From: Allorhizobium borbori
Lineage (GTDB): Bacteria; Pseudomonadota; Alphaproteobacteria; Rhizobiales; Rhizobiaceae
Direction of reading: 5' to 3'
Assembly (NCBI RefSeq): GCF_014196535.1
Contig: NZ_JACIDU010000003.1
Span: 1 to 64,000 of the forward strand
Length of the DNA: 64,000 nucleotides
Positions 36,905 to 49,624 of this stretch are shown here, in pieces. A program made the position numbers and the translations under genes. Numbering within the stretch: position 1 is the first letter of the stretch; each line of letters begins with the position of its first letter. Below the pieces are notes generated by a model. The model saw nothing but the letters and a program-made list of their open reading frames with translations, was not told the DNA's origin and did no database searches.

Positions 36905-37716
36905 GCGCGTTTCCCGATTCCGCCCGTGTTCATCCGCTTTCTGTCGTGGAGGAGGGAGCGATCATCGGCGAGAATGTCGTGGTCGGGCCGTTCTGCCATG
37001 TTGGTCCGAAGGTCGTGCTGAAGGACGGCGTTCAGCTTCTGAACAATGCTTGCGTTGAAGGCAAGACCGTGATCGGCGAAGGGACTGTGATTTTCCCGAT
37101 GGCCGTGATCGGCGGGCCGCCGCAGGCTATCCGTCACGATGGTTCTGAGACGACACTTGATGTCGGTTCGAATTGTACGATCCGTGAAGGCGTGACGATG
37201 AATACCGGTAGCTCGGATGGAGGCGGCAAGACGGTTGTTGGTAACAACAACCTGTTCCTCGCCAATTCGCACGTTGCCCATGACTGCATTCTTGGAAACG
37301 GTATTATCCTCTCCAATAATGTCATGCTGGCAGGCCATGTCAGCGTCGATGACCATGCCATTCTTGGCGGCGGGTCGGCCGTTCATCAGTTCAGCCGTAT
37401 TGGTCGCCATGCCTTTGTCGGCGGTCTCGCCGGTGTTCCGAACGACGTGATCCCTTATGGCATGTTGAACGGCAATCCGGGTGTTCTGAGTGGCCTTAAT
37501 GTCGTCGGCATGTCGCGTGCTGGCATCTCGCGCGAAACGATCCATCGGGTTCGCCGCGCCTACAAGCAGATCTTCGAAGGCGAAGGTGCTGTCCGCGCCA
37601 ATGCCATCGCCATTCGCGATGAATATGCGGACTGCCCTGAGGTGCTCGAAATTCTCGACTTCATCGGAACGGAAAGCGACCGCGCGATCTGCGCTCCGGC
37701 ACGCGGCAAGAACTGA
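36901..37716 (+). CDS. lpxA: Acyl-ACP--UDP-N-acetylglucosamine O-acyltransferase
   Basis: The 271-residue LpxA performs the first acylation of lipid A. The hexapeptide-repeat helix has [50 protein letters not shown] (catalytic His region) and [20 protein letters not shown]. The C-terminal helices follow ([18 protein letters not shown]). It overlaps fabZ by four bases. lpxI starts one base after its stop. Confidence 0.97.
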   Translation: MSAFPDSARVHPLSVVEEGAIIGENVVVGPFCHVGPKVVLKDGVQLLNNACVEGKTVIGEGTVIFPMAVIGGPPQAIRHDGSETTLDVGSNCTIREGVTMNTGSSDGGGKTVVGNNNLFLANSHVAHDCILGNGIILSNNVMLAGHVSVDDHAILGGGSAVHQFSRIGRHAFVGGLAGVPNDVIPYGMLNGNPGVLSGLNVVGMSRAGISRETIHRVRRAYKQIFEGEGAVRANAIAIRDEYADCPEVLEILDFIGTESDRAICAPARGKN

Positions 37717-37717
37717 C

Positions 37718-38596
37718 GTGTCGGGCGGCGCCGATAGCGGGCGCGGGCGCCTGATGATCATAGCGGGCGGCGGCAAGCTGCCCCTCTATGTCGCCGAGGC
37801 GGCGCGAGCTGCCGGCGAAGACCCGTTCATCGTCTGCCTGTTCGGCGAGTCCGATCTGGATTGGGCCGGTTTTGAACATGCCGAGATTTCGATCGGCGAT
37901 GTGGCAAAACTTGCTTCCATCAAGCGTGCGAAGAATCTGACTCGCGTCGTGTTGTCGGGCAGTGTTCGCAAACGGCCGGAATTGCAGCAATTGCGGCTGA
38001 CATTTTCCTCCCTTCTGAAACTGCCCGCGATTATCCGTCGCCTGATCGCGGGCGGCGACGATACTGTGCTGCGCATGGCGATCGGTCTTCTGGAGAGCGA
38101 GGGGCTTCGCGTTGTCGGCGCGCATGAGATCGTGCCCGATCTGCTGGCGACCGTCGGTCCGCTGGCCGCGGGCTCGCCGTCGGGCGATGATCTGCGCGAT
38201 GTGAAGGCCGGCGTTGAAGCGGCCGAGGCGCTGGGGCGGCTCGATATCGGGCAGGGAGCCGTCGCTGTTGGCGGACGTGTCGTTGCACTGGAAGGTGCGG
38301 AGGGAACGGACCGCATGCTTGAGCGTGTGGCCGAGTTGCGGCGCGAGGGACGCATTTCCGCTCGTCGCCGAGGTGTTCTGGTCAAGCTTTGCAAACCTCA
38401 GCAGGATATGCGCGCGGATCTGCCCACCATCGGGCTCTCGACCATTGAGAATGCCCGTAAGGCTGGATTGGCGGGAATTGCCGTGGAGGCCGGTCGAGCC
38501 CTTGTATTGGAGCGTGATGCGGTCATTCGCGCGGCCGATGCAGCGGGTTTGTTCGTCGTTGGCGTTGATCGCGCCTTGCCCGGAGGATTGGGCTGA
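37718..38596 (+). CDS. lpxI: UDP-2,3-diacylglucosamine pyrophosphatase LpxI
   Basis: The 292-residue DUF1009/LpxI protein is the alphaproteobacterial replacement for LpxH. It has LMIIAGGGKLPLYVAEAA, VVLSGSVRKRPELQQL, LLESEGLRVVGAHEIVPDLL, GGRVVALEGAEGTDRMLERV and a C-terminal LPTIGLSTIENARKAGLAGI. I chose the GTG at 37718 because it immediately follows lpxA and gives the normal N-terminus. An ATG at 37754 would cut into the family start. The TGA overlaps the lpxB ATG. Confidence 0.92.
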   Translation: MSGGADSGRGRLMIIAGGGKLPLYVAEAARAAGEDPFIVCLFGESDLDWAGFEHAEISIGDVAKLASIKRAKNLTRVVLSGSVRKRPELQQLRLTFSSLLKLPAIIRRLIAGGDDTVLRMAIGLLESEGLRVVGAHEIVPDLLATVGPLAAGSPSGDDLRDVKAGVEAAEALGRLDIGQGAVAVGGRVVALEGAEGTDRMLERVAELRREGRISARRRGVLVKLCKPQQDMRADLPTIGLSTIENARKAGLAGIAVEAGRALVLERDAVIRAADAAGLFVVGVDRALPGGLG

Positions 38597-39765
38597 TGGA
38601 CCGCGCTCTTAAAATCGCGGTTGTGGCCGGGGAAGTCTCAGGTGATCTCTTGGGCGGCGATCTGATTGCTGCACTCAAGCGGCAACACGGCGGTCCGGTC
38701 GATCTGGTCGGTGTTGGCGGGGAGGCGCTGGAGGCCGAGGGGTTGGTTTCTCTCTTCGATTATTCCGAACTTTCCATCATGGGGTTCACTCAGGTTATCG
38801 CGCGCTTGCCGCGGATGATTTCGCTTATTCGCCAGGCAGCCGATGCGATCATTGCCTCACGGCCGGATGCACTGCTGATCATCGATAGTCCGGATTTCAC
38901 CCATCGTGTCGCCAAACGTGTGCGTAAGGTCCTGCCCGACCTACCAGTGGTGAAATATGTCTGCCCCAGTGTGTGGGCCTGGAAGGAATACCGCGCGCGA
39001 GCCATGCTCGCCTATGTCGATCATGTTCTCGCGGTTCTGCCCTTCGAGCCGGACGTGATGCGTCGGCTCGGTGGCCCGCCGACGACCTTTATCGGCCACC
39101 GGTTAGCCAGCGACCCATCATTGCTCGCCGTGCGCCACGCGCGCGCCAAGCGCGGTTGCGAGCCTGTTGGCCCCCAGCGAACCATCATGCTGCTGCCCGG
39201 CTCGCGCGCCTTCGAAATCCGCAAATTACTGCCCATCATGGGCGAGGCGATGCGGGAATTGCTGGCGCGTAACGGTGCGTTGCGGTTTGTTCTGCCGACC
39301 GTGCCGCGCCGGGAAGCGCTCGTTCGGGAAGTTATCGCCGAATGGCCGGTGAAGCCGGAGGTGATTGTTGGCGATGATGGCAAGTGGCAGGCATTTTCGG
39401 AGGCCGATGCAGCCCTCGCGGCATCCGGGACCGTTATTCTCGAACTGGCGCTTGCAGGCGTACCGAGTGTTTCGGTGTATCAGACGGACTGGATCATCAA
39501 GCTGCTGGCCTCACGTATAAAGGTCTGGACCGCCGCCTTGCCCAATCTGATCGCCGATTATTGCGTGGTGCCGGAGTATATCGATCACACGTTGCGTGCT
39601 GGCAGCCTGACGCGCTGGGCGGAACGGCTTTCTGTCGACAGCCTGCAACGGCAGGCGATGATCGAGGGGTTCGATCTCGTCCAGAGACGATTGACGCCGG
39701 AGGTGCCGGCGGGTGAGGCAGGCGCGCGTATCCTGCTCGAAACCCTGCGGAAGAAATCCCCCTGA
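38596..39765 (+). CDS. lpxB: Lipid-A-disaccharide synthase
   Basis: The 389-residue GT19 glycosyltransferase condenses UDP-diacylglucosamine with lipid X. It has VVAGEVSGDLLGGDLI, DSPDFTHRVAKRVR, YVCPSVWAWKEYRAR, LPGSRAFEIRKLLPI and ALAASGTVILELALAGVPSVSVYQ. It overlaps lpxI by one base and ends the envelope operon. A weak GC-rich hairpin follows at about 39771-39795. Confidence 0.97.
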   Translation: MDRALKIAVVAGEVSGDLLGGDLIAALKRQHGGPVDLVGVGGEALEAEGLVSLFDYSELSIMGFTQVIARLPRMISLIRQAADAIIASRPDALLIIDSPDFTHRVAKRVRKVLPDLPVVKYVCPSVWAWKEYRARAMLAYVDHVLAVLPFEPDVMRRLGGPPTTFIGHRLASDPSLLAVRHARAKRGCEPVGPQRTIMLLPGSRAFEIRKLLPIMGEAMRELLARNGALRFVLPTVPRREALVREVIAEWPVKPEVIVGDDGKWQAFSEADAALAASGTVILELALAGVPSVSVYQTDWIIKLLASRIKVWTAALPNLIADYCVVPEYIDHTLRAGSLTRWAERLSVDSLQRQAMIEGFDLVQRRLTPEVPAGEAGARILLETLRKKSP

Positions 39766-39817
39766 AACAAAAGGCCCCCCGAACGCCGGGAGGCCAGATT
39801 GTCTTAAATGCCGTACT

Positions 39818-40147
39818 TCAATTGGCGAAGACGGATTTGGGGCGGAGGCGACCGACCGAAGCCGGTTCGAACAGCCGGGCCACATTGGGGTTCCGCAGTG
39901 GTTCGTCGCTGTCATCATGTTCCAGATTTTGTTCTGAAACATAAGCGACATATTCCGACTCGTCGTTTTCCGCGAGCAGATGGTAGAAGGGTTGGTCCTT
40001 ATCCGGTCGGATTTCCGCTGGGATGGCATTCCACCACTCTTCCGAATTGGCGAATTCTGCATCCACATCGAACACCACGCCTCGGAAAGGGAAGTTCTTG
40101 TGGCGGACCACTTCTCCGATATTGAATTTGGCTATGCGTTGTTTCAT
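39818..40147 (-). CDS. hspQ: Heat-shock protein HspQ
   Basis: The 109-residue HspQ (YccV-like) has KFNIGEVVRHKNFPFRGVVFDVDAEF, then EEWWNAIP and QPFYHLLAEN. In E. coli it binds hemimethylated DNA and acts as a Lon specificity factor. The ATG at 40147 has GAAAGGA nearby. A sigma-32-like promoter (40173-40204) lies just upstream, in line with heat control. The gene is convergent with lpxB. Confidence 0.9.
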   Translation of the reverse strand: MKQRIAKFNIGEVVRHKNFPFRGVVFDVDAEFANSEEWWNAIPAEIRPDKDQPFYHLLAENDESEYVAYVSEQNLEHDDSDEPLRNPNVARLFEPASVGRLRPKSVFAN

Positions 40148-40172
40148 GGCGCGAGCATCCTTTCGTATCCAG

Positions 40173-40204
40173 ACGTGGGAATGCCGACCGCGGACATCAA
40201 GGGG
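40173..40204 (-). promoter_or_regulatory. Putative RpoH (sigma-32) promoter of hspQ
   Basis: On the minus strand CCCCTTGAT (40204-40196), a 16-bp gap and CCCACGT (40179-40173) match the heat-shock pattern CTTGAA-N13-17-CCCCAT with small changes. The expected start point would leave a leader of about 20 nt before the hspQ ATG. Confidence 0.5.
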
Positions 40205-40219
40205 TAGGGCGTCCTCTAG

Positions 40220-41161
40220 TCACATATTTGTCACACGTCGGAGACGCTGCCAGAAGGCAAGCGGCGCGGTGGCAAGAATAACGCCGCCGGTGACGAGAAG
40301 AATGCCGGCGAGATGATAAGCCTCAAAGCGCTCTCCGAGGAACACTACGGCCATGACGATCGAGACCGGTGGCATCATGTAGAGCGTGACGCCGGCGGTG
40401 GCTGGGCCGAAAACGCGGACGGCATGCTGGAAGCAATAGAAGGCCGCCAGCGAGGCAAAGAGAATGATACCGCCGAGCTTCAGCCAGTCCATGCCGGAAT
40501 CCGGTACGGCACCACCCGTCATCAACTCATAGGCGGCCGGTGGCGCCAGAATGATGGCGCCGGAAAAGGCGATCAGACCGAACAGAGCGATGGGCGGCAT
40601 GACGGCGACCGCCCTTCTGCGCAATAGCAGGGAATAGATCGCAAAGGCGATCGCCGCGCCCAGAATGCCGAAATCGCCGAGATTGAAATGGAAATGCAGC
40701 AACGCCTGCGGATCGCCCTTCAGAACGATGGCGACGACACCGATAAAGGCGATGGCCATGCCCACACCTTCCCGCAGAGTGATGCCCCGCCCCTGAAACA
40801 GCCACTGGAACAGGATGATGAAGAGTGTCGATGTCGTGTAGATCAGGGTCGCGTTCGAAGCGGTTGTTTCCGTCAGCGACCAGTAGACGAAGCCGCCACA
40901 GATGCCCATGCCGAGAAAGCCGAGAACAAGCCATAGCAGGGTGTTGTCTCGCACGAACGCAATGCAGACCCGTCGCTGCGCATAAAGAACCGGCAGCATG
41001 ATGAGCGTGGAGCCTGCCCAGCGAATGAAGGCCGTGATGAAGGGGGCGATATCGCCGATGACGCCGCGTCCAAAAATGAGATTGCTCGAAAAGAAGAAGG
41101 GCACGAGCAGAAAAATCATCCAGTCGACGGTGCGGGGAGACGAGGGCGTGGAAGCAGACAT
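40220..41161 (-). CDS. DMT superfamily transporter (EamA family)
   Basis: The 313-residue protein has about ten membrane helices in two EamA repeats. The first contains FIRWAGSTLIMLPVL and the second AIAFAIYSLLLRRRAVA with LGERFEAYHLAGILLVTGGVI. It probably exports metabolites or amino acids. The substrate is unknown. The ATG at 41161 precedes the first helix. The frame is open to 41254, across the glnA terminator, which argues against an earlier start. Confidence 0.85.
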   Translation of the reverse strand: MSASTPSSPRTVDWMIFLLVPFFFSSNLIFGRGVIGDIAPFITAFIRWAGSTLIMLPVLYAQRRVCIAFVRDNTLLWLVLGFLGMGICGGFVYWSLTETTASNATLIYTTSTLFIILFQWLFQGRGITLREGVGMAIAFIGVVAIVLKGDPQALLHFHFNLGDFGILGAAIAFAIYSLLLRRRAVAVMPPIALFGLIAFSGAIILAPPAAYELMTGGAVPDSGMDWLKLGGIILFASLAAFYCFQHAVRVFGPATAGVTLYMMPPVSIVMAVVFLGERFEAYHLAGILLVTGGVILATAPLAFWQRLRRVTNM

Positions 41162-41220
41162 GCGGGCAACCGGTAGTGGGGGCGAGAAATGGTTCGGACC
41201 TGCACAGTGCGCCCAAAAAG

Positions 41221-41284
41221 AAAAACCGGCAAACGTGGTTTGCCGGTTTTCCAAGGGAGAAAGGGCCCCGGTGAAGCCGGGGCC
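41221..41284 (-). terminator. Tandem terminators after glnA
   Basis: The first hairpin, GGCCCCGG (41264-41271) with CCGGGGCC (41277-41284), comes 13 bp after the glnA stop and has a TTTC tail. The second is an extended palindrome AAAACCGGCAAAC/GTTTGCCGGTTTT (41222-41234, 41238-41250) with A and T runs on both sides, so it works in both directions. Confidence 0.88.
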
Positions 41285-41296
41285 AAATTCCGCAAC

Positions 41297-42706
41297 TTAG
41301 CAGGAGTAGTACATATCGTACTCGACCGGGTGCGGCGTTGTTTCGTAACGCATCGTTTCGGCCATCTTGAGCTCGATGAAGGCGTCGATCTGGTCGTCAT
41401 CGAACACGCCGCCAGCGGTGAGGAACTTGCGATCCTTGTCGAGGCTTTCGAGCGCTTCGCGCAGGCTGCCGCAAACGGTCGGGATCTTCTTGAGCTCCTT
41501 CGGCGGCAGATCATACAGATCCTTGTCCATGGCCTTGCCCGGATGGATCTTGTTCTTGATGCCGTCGAGGCCGGCCATCAGCATCGCGGCAAAGCCGAGA
41601 TAGGGGTTCTGGGCCGGATCGGGGAAGCGAACTTCAACGCGCTTGGCCTTCGGGTTCGAGCCGAACGGAATCCGGCAGGACGCCGAACGGTTGCGTGCCG
41701 AGTAGGCCAGCAGAACCGGTGCTTCATAGCCCGGTACGAGACGCTTGTAGGAGTTCGTCGTCGGGTTTGTGAAGGCGTTGATGGCCTTGGCGTGCTTGAT
41801 GATGCCGCCGATGTAGTACAGGCAGGATTCAGACAGGCCGGCATATTCGTCACCGGCGAAGGTCGGCTTGCCGTCCTTCCAGATCGACTGGTGAACGTGC
41901 ATGCCCGAGCCGTTGTCGCCGAAAACCGGCTTCGGCATGAAGGTAGCCGTCTTGCCATAGGCATTGGCGACCTGGTGCACGACGTACTTGTAGATCTGCA
42001 TCTTGTCGGCATTGCGAACCAGCGTGTCGAACTTCACACCCAGCTCGTGCTGGGCGGAGGCGACTTCGTGGTGGTGCTTTTCAACGACCACGCCCATTTC
42101 GCCGAGAACGGTCAGCATTTCGGAACGCATGTCCTGCAGGCTGTCGACCGGGGGAACCGGGAAATAGCCGCCCTTGACGCGCGGACGGTGGCCGAGGTTG
42201 CCGGTTTCATAATCGGTGTCGTCGTTGGACGGCAGTTCCGTGGAGTCCAGCTTGAAGCCCGTATTGTACGGATCGGCCTTGTACTTCACGTCGTCGAACA
42301 CGAAGAATTCCGGTTCCGGACCAACGAAGACGGTGTCGCCGATGCCCGACGCCTTGAGGTAGGCTTCGGCCTTCTTCGCCGTGCCACGCGGGTCGCGGTT
42401 ATAGGCTTCGCCCGAGATCGGGTCGAGAATGTCGCAGACGATGACCATGGTGGACTGGGCGAAGAACGGGTCCATGTGGACCGTCGCCGGGTCGGGCATC
42501 AGCACCATGTCGGATTCGTTGATGGCCTTCCAGCCGGCGATCGAGGAGCCGTCGAACATGACGCCGTCGGCGAACATGTCTTCGTCGACGCAGGTCACGT
42601 CCATGGTCACATGCTGCAGCTTGCCCTTCGGATCGGTAAAGCGCAGGTCCACGAACTTGACGTCGTTGTCCTTGATCTGTTTCAGGATGTCATTTGCGGT
42701 CGTCAT
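41297..42706 (-). CDS. glnA: Glutamine synthetase type I
   Basis: The 469-residue GSI has [28 protein letters not shown]-type metal and ATP sites ([17 protein letters not shown]), [20 protein letters not shown] and the adenylylation site DLYDLPP (Tyr near 398). It makes glutamine from glutamate and ammonia. The length is canonical. It is 80 bp downstream of glnB, both reading from the sigma-54 promoter at 43186-43202. Confidence 0.98.
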   Translation of the reverse strand: MTTANDILKQIKDNDVKFVDLRFTDPKGKLQHVTMDVTCVDEDMFADGVMFDGSSIAGWKAINESDMVLMPDPATVHMDPFFAQSTMVIVCDILDPISGEAYNRDPRGTAKKAEAYLKASGIGDTVFVGPEPEFFVFDDVKYKADPYNTGFKLDSTELPSNDDTDYETGNLGHRPRVKGGYFPVPPVDSLQDMRSEMLTVLGEMGVVVEKHHHEVASAQHELGVKFDTLVRNADKMQIYKYVVHQVANAYGKTATFMPKPVFGDNGSGMHVHQSIWKDGKPTFAGDEYAGLSESCLYYIGGIIKHAKAINAFTNPTTNSYKRLVPGYEAPVLLAYSARNRSASCRIPFGSNPKAKRVEVRFPDPAQNPYLGFAAMLMAGLDGIKNKIHPGKAMDKDLYDLPPKELKKIPTVCGSLREALESLDKDRKFLTAGGVFDDDQIDAFIELKMAETMRYETTPHPVEYDMYYSC

Positions 42707-42785
42707 AAACGTTTCCCTTGAGTGAGATGACGAGTCTTTTCATCCGGCGGCGGTGCAAGAGACCGCCCGCCGAATGTTTTATAAA

Positions 42786-43181
<396 letters not shown>

Positions 43182-43185
43182 TTAA

Positions 43186-43202
43186 TGCACAACCCGTGCC
43201 AA
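43186..43202 (-). promoter_or_regulatory. Sigma-54 promoter of glnBA
   Basis: The minus strand reads TTGGCACGGGTTGTGCA, a near-perfect TGGCAC-N5-TTGCA with GG and GC at the -24/-12 spacing, about 62 bp upstream of the glnB ATG. The known RpoN control of rhizobial glnB supports it. Confidence 0.88.
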
Positions 43203-43303
43203 TTCAGTTCGCAATTGCGGAAAGTGCACCGCTAATTTGCCGCACCCAGCGAAACACCCACCTTTTCGAGTGGAATTCTCTCTTTTGGAGAGACTGCCCT
43301 TCG

Positions 43304-43318
43304 GCACCTCACCGGTGC
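43304..43318. promoter_or_regulatory. NtrC-type upstream activator site
   Basis: GCACC (43304-43308), TCACC and GGTGC (43314-43318) form a dyad of the NtrC type (TGCACC-N5-GGTGCA). It lies about 105-120 bp upstream of the sigma-54 -24 element. A half-site TGCACC sits at about 43223. The remaining space between glnB and nnrD (43125-43468) is AT-rich with no other clear feature. Confidence 0.7.
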
Positions 43319-43468
43319 TTTCGGACGTGTGCGCAAACACGCAGCAAACTTCGCCTACTATATCGCGCGTTACAGGTATGTAAATTGGGCAAATGATTAA
43401 TATGAGGGCATAAATGCCGAATTTATAAACGTATTGTCATTGCTCACGCTTTTCGATTGAATGTGTTC

Positions 43469-44944
43469 ATGACCAAAAAAGAGGCCTCTCCCATTCTAAC
43501 CCCAAACGCCATGGCAGCCGTTGACCGGGCAGCTGCGGAGACGGGAATCGACAGCTATGGCTTGATGATCAAGGCCGGTTGGGCCGTCGCAGCAACGGCT
43601 CTTCGTAGTCATCCCGGAGCGATACGTTTCGTGGTTCTGGCCGGTCCCGGCAACAATGGTGGCGATGGCTATGTGGCGGCTCGGGCGCTTGTTGAAAGCG
43701 GTGCTGCGGTCGTTCTTTTTCATCTCGGTGAACAGGGGCGTCTCAGGGGCGATGCGGCACGCGCCTGTGCGGATTGTCCGGTGCGAGGGGCGCCGCTGGA
43801 TGACTATCATCCGCGCGCAGGCGATGTCGTGATTGACGGGCTGTTCGGCGCTGGGCTTGACCGGGCGGTCCCCGAAAGCGTTGCGGCGATTATCGGGAAA
43901 GTCGGTGCGCTGGGGCTGCCGGTGATTGCGGCAGATCTGCCGAGTGGGCTGTGCGGTCGCACCGGGCAGGTGCTGGGGGCTGCTTTTCAGGCGACGCACA
44001 CCGTGACCTTCATGACGCCAAAGCCCGGTCATCTGCTTTTGCCGGGGCGTGCTTTGTGCGGCGCTCTGGAGGTTTTTGATATCGGCATTCCCATGCGCCT
44101 TGTTGAGGCGCAGGCGGAAAACCTGTTCGAAAACGGTCCTGCGCTATGGCAAAATTGGCTGCCACGTCTTGGCGCAGAGAGCCACAAATTTCGGCGCGGA
44201 CATCTCGGCGTGTTTTCAGGTGGTGCGACGGCAACGGGCGCGGCGCGGCTCTCCGCTATGGCGGGTTTGAAGGCCGGGGCAGGGCTGGTGACGATTGCCG
44301 CGCCGCATGCCGCCCTTGCCGCCAATGCCGCGCATCTGACGGCTGTCATGCTGAGGGAGATCGACGACCTTGCCGGTCTTCAGCAATGGGCGACCGATCC
44401 GCGTCTCACCGCGTTCGTGCTTGGTCCGGGCTTCGGCGTGGGCGAGAGGGCGAGGGATTTCGTGCTGGCTCTCAGCGATCGATCGCTTGTGCTTGATGCC
44501 GACGGCATAACATCCTTTTCTGGCGAAACCGACCTGTTGTTTTCCGCTTTCGTCACGGGTGAACCGCATCTGGTGCTGACGCCCCATGAGGGCGAGTTTG
44601 CACGGCTGTTTCCCGATATCGCCGCCGATGGCGTGATGAGCAAGGTCGACAAGGCGCGCGCCGCCGCACAACGCGCCAATGCCGCGATCATCTACAAGGG
44701 CGCGGACACTGTGATTGCCGCACCGGACGGACGCGCCGCCATCAACACCAACGCGCCACCCTCTCTCGCCACCGCTGGATCGGGCGATGTGTTGGCCGGA
44801 ATTGCCGGCGGGTTGATGGCGCAGGGCTTGCCGGCTTTCGAAGCGGCGGCAGCGGCGGTATGGATTCACGGCGACGCTGGAAACCGCGCGGGGCGGGGCC
44901 TTACGGCAGAAGACCTGCTCACCGCAATCCATCTGCCGGCATGA
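43469..44944 (+). CDS. nnrD: Bifunctional NAD(P)H-hydrate epimerase / ADP-dependent dehydratase
   Basis: The 491-residue fusion has an N-terminal YjeF epimerase domain (about residues 1-205, VLAGPGNNGGDGYVAARAL, GLFGAGLDRAV). A C-terminal ribokinase-like dehydratase domain follows (VLGPGFG, LTPHEGEFARLFPD, IYKGADTVIAAPDG, TAGSGDVLAGIAGGLMAQG with the catalytic Asp). It repairs hydrated NAD(P)H. The ATG at 43469 is preceded by an out-of-frame ATG at 43461 and an in-frame TTG at 43457. It is convergent with the DUF72 gene. Confidence 0.93.
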   Translation: MTKKEASPILTPNAMAAVDRAAAETGIDSYGLMIKAGWAVAATALRSHPGAIRFVVLAGPGNNGGDGYVAARALVESGAAVVLFHLGEQGRLRGDAARACADCPVRGAPLDDYHPRAGDVVIDGLFGAGLDRAVPESVAAIIGKVGALGLPVIAADLPSGLCGRTGQVLGAAFQATHTVTFMTPKPGHLLLPGRALCGALEVFDIGIPMRLVEAQAENLFENGPALWQNWLPRLGAESHKFRRGHLGVFSGGATATGAARLSAMAGLKAGAGLVTIAAPHAALAANAAHLTAVMLREIDDLAGLQQWATDPRLTAFVLGPGFGVGERARDFVLALSDRSLVLDADGITSFSGETDLLFSAFVTGEPHLVLTPHEGEFARLFPDIAADGVMSKVDKARAAAQRANAAIIYKGADTVIAAPDGRAAINTNAPPSLATAGSGDVLAGIAGGLMAQGLPAFEAAAAAVWIHGDAGNRAGRGLTAEDLLTAIHLPA

Positions 44945-44948
44945 CCCG

Positions 44949-45752
44949 TTAGGCGGTGCGCTTCTGGAGTTCCCGCGCACCGTTCGGCGCGTTCACCTTG
45001 CCCTCGGTGATAAAGAAGGCATAGACATCTCGGGGCTTGGTGTCCGGTGTGTGGCCTGGATCGATCCGGGGCAGATCGCGCGGTTGGCTGCCGTTGGCCC
45101 ATGTTTTCAGCCGGTCGGCCCAGCCGTCGAGCGCCTCGGGCGCATAGCAGGTTTCGATTTCGTCCGAGCCCTTCTGCAGGCGCGCATAGACAAAATCGCC
45201 AGTGACGTCGGCAATTTCCGGATAATCCGCGTGGTGTGCATAGACGATGGCCACGCCGTGCTTGCGGGCGAGTGCGGCGAATTCCGGCACCATGAAGGAT
45301 GGGTGGCGTACCTCGATGGCGTGACGAAGCGACAGTCCGTCACGTTTTTCCGGCAGGAGCGCCAGAAAGGCCGCGAAATCATCGGGCTCGAACTTCTTCG
45401 TCGGCATGAACTGCCAGAGGATGGGGCCGAGGTGATCACCGAGTTCCGTCAGGCCCTGGCCAAGAAAGCGATCGACGGATTCGCCGGCTTCCGCGAGCAC
45501 CTTCTTGTTGGTGGCGAAGCGGCTGGCCTTGAGCGAAAAGACAAAACCTTCCGGCACTTCGGAGGCCCATTTTGCAAAGGTTTCCGGCTTCTGCGAACCA
45601 TAATAGGTGCCGTTGACCTCGATCACCTTCAACTCACGGCTGGCGAATTCGAGCTGGCGCTTCTTCGGCAAGGTGGCCGGGTAGAAATGCCCCTCCCAGG
45701 GATCGAAGGTCCAGCCGCCAATGCCGGTGCGGATGATGCCGGATGTGCTCAT
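44949..45752 (-). CDS. DUF72 domain-containing protein (YecE family)
   Basis: The 267-residue TIM-barrel-like protein is of the DUF72 family. It has RTGIGGWTFDPWEGHFYPATLP, LKVIEVNGTYYGSQKPETFAKWASEVPEGF, LSLRHAIEVRHPSF and FVYARLQKGSDE. The function is unknown. It lies 19 bp downstream of uvrA on the same strand and is likely co-transcribed with it, which would place it under the SOS box. Confidence 0.88.
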   Translation of the reverse strand: MSTSGIIRTGIGGWTFDPWEGHFYPATLPKKRQLEFASRELKVIEVNGTYYGSQKPETFAKWASEVPEGFVFSLKASRFATNKKVLAEAGESVDRFLGQGLTELGDHLGPILWQFMPTKKFEPDDFAAFLALLPEKRDGLSLRHAIEVRHPSFMVPEFAALARKHGVAIVYAHHADYPEIADVTGDFVYARLQKGSDEIETCYAPEALDGWADRLKTWANGSQPRDLPRIDPGHTPDTKPRDVYAFFITEGKVNAPNGARELQKRTA

Positions 45753-45771
45753 GGTGCGACCCTTCCCCTCA

Positions 45772-48693
<2,922 letters not shown>

Positions 48694-48805
48694 CGCTCAA
48701 TCACCCGGCGCCGTTGGATCGCCCTTATGTAATCATCGATACCTCGGTGTCGAGGCTCGTTCATTCGCTTTTCGATTCGCTTGACAGGATCATAGAGAAT
48801 TTATA

Positions 48806-48820
48806 GAACAAAAAAAGAAC
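48806..48820. promoter_or_regulatory. LexA (SOS) box between uvrA and ssb
   Basis: GAAC-AAAAAAA-GAAC (48806-48820) is an exact match to the alphaproteobacterial LexA site GAAC-N7-GAAC / GTTC-N7-GTTC. It overlaps the -10 region of a plus-strand promoter (TTGACA at 48781-48786), so LexA could block ssb as well as uvrA. The 291-bp gap has no other clear feature. Confidence 0.9.
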
Positions 48821-48984
48821 GAATTCGTTGTGGATGATCGAGCAAGCGGGGCATACCCATTCTGCGCGATGGTTTAGAGTGACGCGATTTTTGAACCGTA
48901 TGAGGCGGTTCTATTTTGTGTTGGCCTGTTTGAAGGCATCCGGCTGTGCCGGGTCTGCAAAGGGCTGCGGGAAAGGTGAGAGAT

Positions 48985-49536
48985 ATGGCAGGCAGCGTCA
49001 ACAAGGTCATCCTGGTCGGGAATGTCGGGGCTGACCCGGAAATCCGGCGCACCCAGTCCGGCGCTCCGATCGCCAACCTGCGCATTGCCACGTCGGAAAC
49101 CTGGCGCGACCGCAACAGCGGCGAGCGTCGCGAGAAGACGGAATGGCACAATGTCGTCGTCTTCAACGAAGGTCTCTGCAAAGTCGTCGAACAGTATGTG
49201 AAGAAGGGCGCCAAGCTCTATATCGAGGGCGCGCTCCAGACCCGCAAGTGGCAGGACAAGGACGGCAACGACCGTTATTCCACGGAAGTCGTGCTGCAGG
49301 GCTTCAACTCGACGCTGACGATGCTCGATGGCCGAGGTGAAGGTGGCGGCGGCGGTCGGGGCGGTGATTTCGGCGGTAGCTCCGGCGGTGGTTCGTTTGG
49401 CGGCTACGACGATTACGGCAGCGGTCCTTCCGGCGGTGGCCGTTCGGCTCCGCAGCGTGGTGGCGGTGCGGCTTCCGGTGGCAATCAGGGTGGCGGCAGC
49501 TTCCCGCGTGACATGGACGATGATATTCCGTTCTGA
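48985..49536 (+). CDS. ssb: Single-stranded DNA-binding protein
   Basis: The 183-residue SSB has an OB fold (MAGSVNKVILVGNVGADPEIRR, TEWHNVVVFNEGLC, KLYIEGALQTRKW), a flexible Gly/Ser-rich linker (about residues 115-172) and the acidic tip DMDDDIPF that binds partner proteins. The ATG at 48985 has GGTGAGAGAT upstream. It is controlled with uvrA by the shared SOS box. A weak GAACCG/CGGTTC hairpin follows near 49590-49617. Confidence 0.97.
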   Translation: MAGSVNKVILVGNVGADPEIRRTQSGAPIANLRIATSETWRDRNSGERREKTEWHNVVVFNEGLCKVVEQYVKKGAKLYIEGALQTRKWQDKDGNDRYSTEVVLQGFNSTLTMLDGRGEGGGGGRGGDFGGSSGGGSFGGYDDYGSGPSGGGRSAPQRGGGAASGGNQGGGSFPRDMDDDIPF

Positions 49537-49624
49537 TTCGTGGTGATCGCCGCAAAGGTTCAGGTTTTGCACTGAGCCCGATATTCGAACCGTTTCGCGC
49601 ACAGGCCGGAGCGGTTCTTTCGTT

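Noticed and set aside
41189-42721. 510-codon open frame antisense to glnA
   Set aside because: Covers glnA exactly in mirror image and crosses its terminators; glnA is certain.
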